DNA of 36,046 bases, from contig CANQGA010000011.1 of NCBI GenBank assembly GCA_947600145.1, forward strand, positions 1 through 36,046. The letters run 5' to 3'. The notes under the pieces were generated by a model. The model made no database searches, was not told the origin of the DNA, and saw only the letters and a program-made list of their open reading frames with translations. This document shows positions 27,152-33,999 of this stretch, piece after piece. Every line of letters begins with the position of its first letter. Positions within the stretch are counted from its first letter, which is position 1. This stretch comes from an uncultured Lachnospiraceae bacterium. Lineage in GTDB: Bacteria; Bacillota; Clostridia; Lachnospirales; Lachnospiraceae. A program made the position numbers and the translations under genes.

Positions 27152-28696
27152 TTAGTTGCTGCCCAAACCAAGCTCCTGCAGCTTCGCTAAGCATTCATTC
27201 GCATAACTCTCAGCAGTGCTTCTGGCGTCACGACCGGCCATAATCTTAGCCATCATGGTCCAAGAATCCAGAAGACCACCGTCAGAGAACGGCTTCGAGA
27301 AATCATAGATCACTCTTGTGTGACCCCAGTCATACAGATTCATGTCGTCCTCGGTGCAGAAGGTTCTCGCTGTGCCCGCCTCAGAGCCGATCACCGGAGT
27401 CTGGCCCGCCTGCTCCGCGTCGTAAGCAGCTTCCATCATTTCAATCTTGGTGGGATTGAAGCATGCCTCATAATCCTTCGCAATCTGCAGCAAAGTGATA
27501 GCATCGATGCCGGTCCGCTCCGGGGCATCCTTCAAAACAACCATCGGAGCCCAGTAACACTGTGCAACTTTGTAATTGTCACTCAAAGTCGTATAGTCGC
27601 CGTCACAGGTAACAGAATCACCCCACGGATAGAATGTGAAGCCCCACTCGCCGATCTGATCGGACAGACCGTTGGTCTGCCACATCTCCAGATTCGTGAT
27701 CACGTACTGCTGGTTCATACCGCTGGTTCCATAAAGAACTGTCTCGTCTGTCTCTTCATCATTCTCATCAAATTCAATGGTAACAGGAGCAGCCAGACCT
27801 AAGTCAACAAGTTCTTTGTAAAATTCCATGGCCTCAATATAGTTCGGATCTGTGATACCGATCTTACCGTCAGAGCTGACAGTCGGAACACCGCCGTTAG
27901 CTGCGCCAGCCATGCAGGACCAGTGATAAAAATGCAGGGAGATCGGATATACGCCATCCGGAAGCTTGGACTTCATCTCGGTTAAATACTCCTTCATGTC
28001 GTCATAGCTCCACTCACCTGCCATGAATTTGTCAGTCGGGGTCTCGGTCATACCGATTTCCTCCAGATAGTCACGGCTGTAAACAAGCATATAAGCATCG
28101 CCGATCTCATCCAGAGTCATACCGTATACGTGACCGTTCCAGGACGCTCCATCCGTGTAGAGACTTCCCAGATGCAGCTGATCGTAAGAATCTGTAACAT
28201 CGCACAGGACATCTGCGCCGATCATACTCATAAGAGCATCGGGAGTAGACTCCAGAATGTCCACAACACCCTCGCCGGCCGTCATCGAAGAAATGATCAG
28301 CTCGTCCAGATTGTAGCCGGTGTCGCCGCCGGGCTCTGTGTAGACAAGGTCGATATTGTACTTCTCTTCAATCTGGGCCGCAGCATCAGTATACATGGAT
28401 ACATCAACCGTGGAATCCTCAGCCTTCGCCGGATCCAGGTTGTTCCAGTCGCCGCCGTAAACCTTGACGACCTGCCCGCCGAAATCATAAGCGGGCGCCT
28501 CAGCCTCTGCCGCCGTGGTCTCTTCAGCAGCCGCAGCCGTGGTCTCCTCAGACCCCCCCGCTGCCGCCGCTGTGGTCTCAGTCGGTGCCGCTGTTGTTGT
28601 GGTCGTGGTATCGCCACCGCCGCCGCAGGCAGCCAGGCTTCCGACCATTGCCGCTGTCAGTACGACAGCGCCAAGTTTCTTGATTGACTTTTTCAT
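27152..28696 (-). CDS. Carbohydrate ABC transporter extracellular solute-binding lipoprotein
   Basis: MKKSIKKLGAVVLTAAMVGSLAACGGGG lipobox; ETTAAAAEETTAA linker; SBP fold (QVVKVYGGDWNNLDPAK...EEIGMTETPTDKFMAGEWSYDDMKEYLTEMK); RBS AAAAGGAGGA. Confidence 0.87.
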   Translation of the reverse strand: MKKSIKKLGAVVLTAAMVGSLAACGGGGDTTTTTTAAPTETTAAAAGGSEETTAAAAEETTAAEAEAPAYDFGGQVVKVYGGDWNNLDPAKAEDSTVDVSMYTDAAAQIEEKYNIDLVYTEPGGDTGYNLDELIISSMTAGEGVVDILESTPDALMSMIGADVLCDVTDSYDQLHLGSLYTDGASWNGHVYGMTLDEIGDAYMLVYSRDYLEEIGMTETPTDKFMAGEWSYDDMKEYLTEMKSKLPDGVYPISLHFYHWSCMAGAANGGVPTVSSDGKIGITDPNYIEAMEFYKELVDLGLAAPVTIEFDENDEETDETVLYGTSGMNQQYVITNLEMWQTNGLSDQIGEWGFTFYPWGDSVTCDGDYTTLSDNYKVAQCYWAPMVVLKDAPERTGIDAITLLQIAKDYEACFNPTKIEMMEAAYDAEQAGQTPVIGSEAGTARTFCTEDDMNLYDWGHTRVIYDFSKPFSDGGLLDSWTMMAKIMAGRDARSTAESYANECLAKLQELGLGSN

Positions 28697-28730
28697 CAAT
28701 AGTCCTCCTTTTAATACATTTTTATAGCTT

Positions 28731-28760
28731 CAACGGCGCCTTTTGGGAAAGACGCCATTG
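28731..28760 (-). promoter_or_regulatory. 5' UTR stem-loop upstream of the SBP gene
   Basis: CAATGGCG / CGCCGTTG (minus strand, one G-U), 14-nt loop, between the promoter and RBS. Confidence 0.4.
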
Positions 28761-28794
28761 TAACTATCATCAAATTAGCAAAAAAACTAATATA

Positions 28795-28824
28795 TTTATA
28801 TAACAGGATATGACATTTTGTCAA
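28795..28824 (-). promoter_or_regulatory. Sigma-A promoter of the SBP/permease/YIP1/DUF5696 operon (TTGACA-N18-TATAAA)
   Basis: Minus strand TTGACA aaatgtcatatcctgtta TATAAA; -35 lies in an inverted repeat TGACA-AAA-TGTCA. Confidence 0.7.
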
Positions 28825-28858
28825 TGTTCTTTTTTCAAAACATGAAAAAAATTGGCAA

Positions 28859-30838
28859 CTATTCATAACACTTTATAACAATTCCATATAAAAAAACCTT
28901 TGCGCCGTCCCTGCAGGGGCCTTTTGACAGCGGCGTCTCCGGCAGTCCGTCCGGATTCTGTTCCAGATCCGCCAGGTACCGCGGCTCACCGGTCCGCAGG
29001 GATAACTCGGCCAGTCCGCCGACAGCAGCCATGAACGGAAAGCGCCCGGCGGAAGCCTCGCCAGTCAGCATCTCCCAGCCTGACGAGTCCTCACAGCCGG
29101 CACTTGAGGGAACAGCATCCGGGGCGTCCGCCACTGGACCATCCCCTGCCTCAGGGCTGCCGGAAGCGATCCTGCGGCGGACTGCCGCCGTATAGGAAAA
29201 ACTGTCGCAGTCCGCCTCGACGGTAAGCTCCAGCTCCTCATCTTCTCTCCACGGCTTTTTGCCAAGATCCAGCTCGCACACGGTGCGGTGGCGCAGCCTG
29301 CCGCCTGGCCGGAACAGGATCCGGACTGCCGTCTGATGCGCGGCGCTGCCGAGCTCGATCTGCAGGGACTTGCCGTCGCCAATGCGCAGAATGCGCAGGC
29401 GCAGCGCAACGCGCACCCGCTTCGCGGCCGGAAACAGCCGAACCAGCCGGGCATAGTCGTACGGTTCCCGGTCCTCCAAAAGGATCTGCCCGGAAGGCAT
29501 ACGCTCGACTCTGCACCAGGAAGGCTGATAGAGGTTCCAGCGGCTCAGCGCGAGATCCCCGCCGTCTTCCTGCACATTTTCCAGCGGCTCCAGCGACTCT
29601 TCCAACGTTAACCGCGCTCTCTGCGTCTTCTGTGTCTTCTCGTCAGGCAGCCGCTCTCCGCCCGCCACCGGCACCGGGATCCTGGCAAACCAGATGTCTT
29701 CTTTGTTCACCGAATAGGTCACGCACAGCTCACCGCCGGGTCTTGGATTCCCTTCGCTGATCCCCCGCATGTACTGGGGACCGAGATCCTTGCAGAAGCC
29801 TTCATAGCGGATCGGCGGCACCTCGCCGTGGATAAGCAGCATATTGTCAAAATGCAGCCCGTCGTCCGAGGTCACGATACACAGCGGGAACCGGTGCTGG
29901 GTCTCCAGCGTCGGATCATAGACCAGCGCGTACCGCCCGTCCGGCGTCTTCGCGCCCCAGATCTTCTGGCCGCTCATGACGAGGCTGGGCGATTTCACCG
30001 GCCTCTCCCAGCTTTCCCCGCCGTCATGGCTCTCCGACACGAAGGAATGCTTCCAGAGCCCCACCACGTCCTTTTCCGTGCGGTGATACCAGCAGAAAGC
30101 CTGATAGGTTCCCCCATCCGGGTGTTTGATACGGACCTGCGGATCCCGGTCTCCGTTCTCCTCCGCCCACTGCTGAACCGCCAGCGGATTGCCGAGCAGT
30201 TCCCGGCACGCAGCTTTAAACTGCTCATCGCCGCTCTCCTCATACAGCGGATAGAGGAGCTGCTCCTTCTTCCATCCCGCCTGCCAGTTCACGCGGATGA
30301 AATAAATCTTCCCCAGATGCCCGTCCGGATAAAGCCTCCGCACGACGCGTCCGATCCCGTAATTGTCCCAGTTGGTCATCCACAGCTCCGGCGACCAGCC
30401 GTAGAAGCCCAGCACAAGCATCACGCCGTTCCGAGCCTGATAGAACGCCATCCTCTGGTGCATGAAAGCCGGCTTCGTCCCGTCGAACACATGATGAAGC
30501 CCTTTATAGTCCGTCACCTCGCACGCGGGGATCCGGTATTCCGGAAATGAGATCTGATAATCTCCCCATACGCGGCCGTCCGCGGAGGAAGTCAGCACCG
30601 ATACCCCGGCCCCGCCGTGCTCGTCCTTCGGGTTCGTCAGATACTGGATATAGTACCGTCCCTCATACCAGCACAGATCCGGCGCGTGTTTATAGGTGTG
30701 GCCGGTGCCGTCGTCCAGTTCCGGCTCCTCGCGGTTCGCCCTCGATACCTGGTACAGATGGACCCCCAACGCGTAAGGGATCTGTCCGTGAAAATAGTCA
30801 CAGTTGGGATGTATGTTCCCGATGTATTCCGGTCCCAT
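28859..30838 (-). CDS. Sialidase-like / beta-propeller glycosidase-related protein (family uncertain)
   Basis: KHAPDLCWYEGRYYIQYLTNPKDEHGGAGVSVLTSSADGRVWGDY; HSFVSESHDGGESWERPVKSP; RYALVYDPTLETQHRFPLCIVTSDDGLHFDNM (sialidase/propeller-type blades); no signal peptide. Confidence 0.6.
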   Translation of the reverse strand: MGPEYIGNIHPNCDYFHGQIPYALGVHLYQVSRANREEPELDDGTGHTYKHAPDLCWYEGRYYIQYLTNPKDEHGGAGVSVLTSSADGRVWGDYQISFPEYRIPACEVTDYKGLHHVFDGTKPAFMHQRMAFYQARNGVMLVLGFYGWSPELWMTNWDNYGIGRVVRRLYPDGHLGKIYFIRVNWQAGWKKEQLLYPLYEESGDEQFKAACRELLGNPLAVQQWAEENGDRDPQVRIKHPDGGTYQAFCWYHRTEKDVVGLWKHSFVSESHDGGESWERPVKSPSLVMSGQKIWGAKTPDGRYALVYDPTLETQHRFPLCIVTSDDGLHFDNMLLIHGEVPPIRYEGFCKDLGPQYMRGISEGNPRPGGELCVTYSVNKEDIWFARIPVPVAGGERLPDEKTQKTQRARLTLEESLEPLENVQEDGGDLALSRWNLYQPSWCRVERMPSGQILLEDREPYDYARLVRLFPAAKRVRVALRLRILRIGDGKSLQIELGSAAHQTAVRILFRPGGRLRHRTVCELDLGKKPWREDEELELTVEADCDSFSYTAAVRRRIASGSPEAGDGPVADAPDAVPSSAGCEDSSGWEMLTGEASAGRFPFMAAVGGLAELSLRTGEPRYLADLEQNPDGLPETPLSKGPCRDGAKVFLYGIVIKCYE

Positions 30839-30856
30839 TGTCGTCTCCTTAAAAAT

Positions 30857-30894
30857 CCGCCGCAAGCCGGCTTTTTAAACCGCGCAGGCAGCGG
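30857..30894 (-). terminator. Hairpin between the Rpn gene and the propeller gene, U-tract abutting the downstream RBS
   Basis: Minus strand CCGCTGC...CGGTTT AAAA AGCCG...GCGGCGG A TTTTT AAGGAG acgacaATG. Confidence 0.5.
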
Positions 30895-30915
30895 AAAAAT
30901 ATCTTTCCGTCAGGT

Positions 30916-31908
30916 TTATCGTTGATTTTTGCGCTTCAGCGCCTCATAGATCTTATCTTCGTTATAGTCCGGAGCAAAATCTTCCGCAATCCCGCAGACC
31001 AGTTCAACCAGAGGAAGCTTTTCACCAAGCAGATCCGCTATTTCAGCCGGACCATTTCCCCGGCTGAGAGCGCGGCATATATGTTTAATAAGGCTTTTCT
31101 CTCGTCCTTCTTCTCGTCCTTCTTCATAACTCAACTGTTTCTCACTCCGCATATGACGTTCCAGATCAAACTCTTCCAAAATCATTTTCGTCACCTCCGC
31201 CCTGTGCCTTAAAAGGAACTCCTCTAAAATACCTTCCCGAATGCACTCCTTTACCGCCTCATCCGATGCGGCCTCAAGCGTCATTCCTTCATGCAGTCTC
31301 CTCCTGACCGCATCGACAAAATAGGAATACTCATACAGCTTTCGGCAATGCTTCATCAGCTCCCTGTTACATCCGAAATTAATATTGATTACCTGCACCG
31401 TACATTCCAATGCCGACTGCCTGTTTCCGGTGCTTGCTTCCGCACCTGTCGTATCCGAATGGATCTTTGAAGTCTTATCTGTGCCCGGCAGAAAAGCATC
31501 GGATAATCTCAGTTCCAACGACTCCGGCTCATCATTTGATCCGTTATAAAACACCACATACCGGGGCACCGGAAGCTTCAGTTGAACGCTTGAGTAAATA
31601 TTCAATTTCCGGCTCTCAACATATCCCTTATACATCTCAGAAAAATAGAACAGCCCCCTGAGCGGCATATTCGGATTCCACGTGGCCTGGTGTTCGTATA
31701 AATTCATCTCACCGCCGACAAGAAACGCAACGTCATTCTTCATTCCCATATAGATCACAGTATCGATCGTTGTAAATTCCAGACTGTCCGGATCGTCATA
31801 CTCCGTACCGTTTATGGAATTGTAAAGGCTGAGCGCGGCCTCTCTGTCCGAGAAAATCCAGGCGAACAGACTGGATTTATACTCTCTGTTTACATGGTTT
31901 TCTGCCAT
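30916..31908 (-). CDS. Rpn family recombination-promoting nuclease / PD-(D/E)XK transposase-like protein
   Basis: NREYKSSLFAWIFSDREAALSLYNSINGTEYDDPDSLEFTTIDTVIYMGMKNDVAFLVGGEMNLYEHQATWNPNMPLRGLFYFSEMY: characteristic Rpn/PDDEXK core. Confidence 0.85.
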   Translation of the reverse strand: MAENHVNREYKSSLFAWIFSDREAALSLYNSINGTEYDDPDSLEFTTIDTVIYMGMKNDVAFLVGGEMNLYEHQATWNPNMPLRGLFYFSEMYKGYVESRKLNIYSSVQLKLPVPRYVVFYNGSNDEPESLELRLSDAFLPGTDKTSKIHSDTTGAEASTGNRQSALECTVQVININFGCNRELMKHCRKLYEYSYFVDAVRRRLHEGMTLEAASDEAVKECIREGILEEFLLRHRAEVTKMILEEFDLERHMRSEKQLSYEEGREEGREKSLIKHICRALSRGNGPAEIADLLGEKLPLVELVCGIAEDFAPDYNEDKIYEALKRKNQR

Positions 31909-32158
31909 AACATTACCCCCCTTATTCTACCTCATAAATATGTTGTTTGTAAACAGCCTGTAATAAAATAGTTGGAATTCGCCGGGATCAGCCGAACGAA
32001 AAACCAGAATCACAGAATACAAATGAACATATCTAATATAGCACATTCAGGGCGATGCGGCAACCATGTTTTAACAGAAACAAAATTCCGCAACAGCCTC
32101 TGCAATCATTAACAGGGGAATATGTTTATGGCGAAGGGATTCATTTTCAGATACCGTA

Positions 32159-32187
32159 TTTACAGACCGCGGTCCTGATGGTATACT
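32159..32187 (+). promoter_or_regulatory. Sigma-A promoter for the CBM9-like gene (TTTACA-N17-TATACT)
   Basis: TTTACA gaccgcggtcctgatgg TATACT; palindrome GACCGCGGTC (32165-32174) in the spacer; TTGACACTGTCAA (32229-32241) downstream. Confidence 0.6.
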
Positions 32188-32278
32188 CTTTCAGAAAGAA
32201 CCGGCAGCGGATATACCGCGCGAAACCGTTGACACTGTCAATACCTGCTGCCGCACCACATAAGAAAGCGAGGATACC

Positions 32279-33343
32279 ATGAACAGCGAACTTCGAATCC
32301 CGATCCCGGCGGTTTCCTTTGCGCCGCCGGTCTACGCCTGCCGCTATAACCCGAAGCCGTTCACATTGGACGGCGACCTCAGCAAGGACTTCTGGAAGGA
32401 CATTCCGTTCACGGGACCATTTACGGACATCGAAGGGGATATCCGCCCGAAGCCGCGCTTTGAGACCCGCGCCAAGATGGCCTGGGATGATGAGAATCTC
32501 TATATCGGCGCGGTCCTGGAAGGTGATGAGATCTGGGCAAATGTAACCGAACACGACGACGTGATCTTCCGGGACAATGATTTCGAGATCTTTATCGACA
32601 CGGACTCTGATACGCAGATCTATATCGAATATGAGATGAACGCGAGGAATACCAACTGGGACCTGCTGCTGACCAAGGCCTACCGCGACATGGGAAAGCC
32701 GGTCAACAGCCTGGAGATCCGCGGCCTTCAGAGCGCTGTTAAGATCGATGGGACTTTAAATACCCCCGGCCCGCAGAACCGCCGCTGGTCCGTGGAGGTC
32801 GTGATCCCTTCCTACACGCTGGCTGAATGCAATATGGCGAGCCGGAAACCTGCGCGAGGTGACTTCTACCGAATCAATTTCTCCAGAGTTCAGTGGAAGG
32901 TGGATATCAATGACGGCGCTTTCCGGAAACGCCTCCGTCCGGGAACGGACACGCCTCTTCCCGAAGACAACTGGGTCTGGGCGCCCACAGGCGTTGTCAA
33001 TATCCATTATCCGGAACTGTGGAGCTTCGTCTTCTTCGCTGGGGAGGACCAGCAGGCAAATGATTTCGCCATTCCGGAAAATGAATTTCGAAAATGGGAG
33101 CTGCGGAAGCTCTACTACGCCCAGCAGGCTTATCTGGACAAGCACGGCCGCTATACGGACGACCTGGCAGCGCTGACCGCGATCCTCGCGGGAAACAGCC
33201 CCTGCGAGGCCAACAGGGCCGTTCGTGATCTGCCCTATTCCCTGTCTGTCACGCCCCACTCCTTCGAGATCACCTGCCCCGCATCGGACGGTCAGGGCGT
33301 GATCGCCGTTTTCTCTGACGGGCGGACGGAGATTTTCGGGTAA
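32279..33343 (+). CDS. Carbohydrate-binding family 9-like (CBM9-like) protein
   Basis: LDGDLSKDFWKDIPFTGPFTDIEGDIRPKPRFETRAKMAWDDENLYIGAVLEGDEIWANVTEHDDVIFRDNDFEIFIDTDSD: typical CBM9-like N-terminal pattern; no signal peptide. Confidence 0.85.
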   Translation: MNSELRIPIPAVSFAPPVYACRYNPKPFTLDGDLSKDFWKDIPFTGPFTDIEGDIRPKPRFETRAKMAWDDENLYIGAVLEGDEIWANVTEHDDVIFRDNDFEIFIDTDSDTQIYIEYEMNARNTNWDLLLTKAYRDMGKPVNSLEIRGLQSAVKIDGTLNTPGPQNRRWSVEVVIPSYTLAECNMASRKPARGDFYRINFSRVQWKVDINDGAFRKRLRPGTDTPLPEDNWVWAPTGVVNIHYPELWSFVFFAGEDQQANDFAIPENEFRKWELRKLYYAQQAYLDKHGRYTDDLAALTAILAGNSPCEANRAVRDLPYSLSVTPHSFEITCPASDGQGVIAVFSDGRTEIFG

Positions 33344-33394
33344 CAGTCATATGCCGGCAGTTCGTTTTCGGCCTGCCGGTACCGGAAATACGTG

Positions 33395-33415
33395 CAGAAC
33401 GTCACTGGCGTTCTG
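33395..33415. repeat. CGCCAGTGA-loop hairpin, copy 1 (CAGAACG-TCACTGG-CGTTCTG on + strand)
   Basis: 7-bp perfect stem, loop TCACTGG identical to the 15398-15416 copy while the stem sequence differs compensatorily. Confidence 0.6.
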
Positions 33416-33428
33416 ACAGCATGAAAAT

Positions 33429-33470
33429 GGGACGATCCGTATCAGGCAGCGCGCCTTCCCGGACCGTCCC
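33429..33470. terminator. Bidirectional terminator between convergent CBM9-like and CD3324-family genes
   Basis: GGGACGATCCG (33429-33439) / CGGACCGTCCC (33460-33470), 10/11 pairs; GTTTTT on one side, AAAAT (minus ATTTT) on the other. Confidence 0.75.
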
Positions 33471-33475
33471 GTTTT

Positions 33476-33733
33476 TCATTGATATAAGATCTTCTTGATC
33501 GTGTTCTCCGCCAGTCCGAACTGCTTCGCCAGTTCCTTCGTGGAGACATTCTCCTTGTAGGCTTCGCGGATCTGGCGGTTGCGCTGTTCGTAATATTCCC
33601 TGGCGCCATTGATGCTGCCCCACTTCGTCTTCTCGTCCGTCCCCGGTATGTAGAGCAGTCCTCCCTGAAAATATTCCTGAAGGGTCTTTAACAGTTCCTC
33701 CGGCAATACCTCTGCTGCGTTCTGATATTTCAT
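33476..33733 (-). CDS. CD3324-family small HTH protein (Mor-like putative transcription regulator)
   Basis: MKYQNAAEVLPEELLKTLQEYFQGGLLYIPGTDEKTKWGSINGAREYYEQRNRQIREAYKENVSTKELAKQFGLAENTIKKILYQ; C-terminal HTH. Confidence 0.8.
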   Translation of the reverse strand: MKYQNAAEVLPEELLKTLQEYFQGGLLYIPGTDEKTKWGSINGAREYYEQRNRQIREAYKENVSTKELAKQFGLAENTIKKILYQ

Positions 33734-33935
33734 TCTGTCCTCCTTAATGATAGAAATGTGATGATCATTAAGTGCAGAAGCAGCAGTGCATATAGAACCT
33801 TCAACCCACGCAAAATCCTATATGCATGCTACTCTGCGTGGATAAACAGCTGATTGAATCTGTAATAATATTTCAGGCGACTCACTTTCTTCCCCTCCTT
33901 CTGCCGTCCGGCCCGTAATCAGGCTTGTACACACT
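33734..33935 (-). promoter_or_regulatory. Structured 5' leader of the CD3324-family gene (candidate riboregulator)
   Basis: ~200 nt between predicted TSS and ATG; uORF; interleaved stems CCACGCA/TGCGTGG and TGCATATAG/CTATATGCA; hairpin CTTAATGAT/ATCATTAAG overlapping the SD. Confidence 0.6.
33829..33885 (-). CDS. 18-aa upstream ORF / leader peptide MSRLKYYYRFNQLFIHAE
   Basis: GTG start at 33885, SD AGGAGGGG 6-7 nt upstream, TAG at 33831-33829; last codons overlap pseudoknot arm CCACGCA. Confidence 0.5.
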   Translation of the reverse strand: MSRLKYYYRFNQLFIHAE

Positions 33936-33941
33936 CCTTTT

Positions 33942-33970
33942 ATTATAAAGTTTCATAAGGCAAATGACAA
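33942..33970 (-). promoter_or_regulatory. Sigma-A promoter for the uORF/CD3324 unit (TTGTCA-N17-TATAAT)
   Basis: Minus strand TTGTCA tttgccttatgaaactt TATAAT. Confidence 0.75.
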
Positions 33971-33999
33971 GCAGACAGTTTGATTTAAAATAAATGCCC

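Noticed and set aside
31924-31953. TTTACA-N18-TAGAAT upstream of the Rpn gene
   Set aside because: Too close to the start codon; the RBS would overlap the TSS. Not supported as a promoter.
32055-32278. Possible pseudogene or gene remnant upstream of the CBM9-like gene
   Set aside because: No frame gives a recognisable protein; better explained as promoter and 5' UTR sequence.
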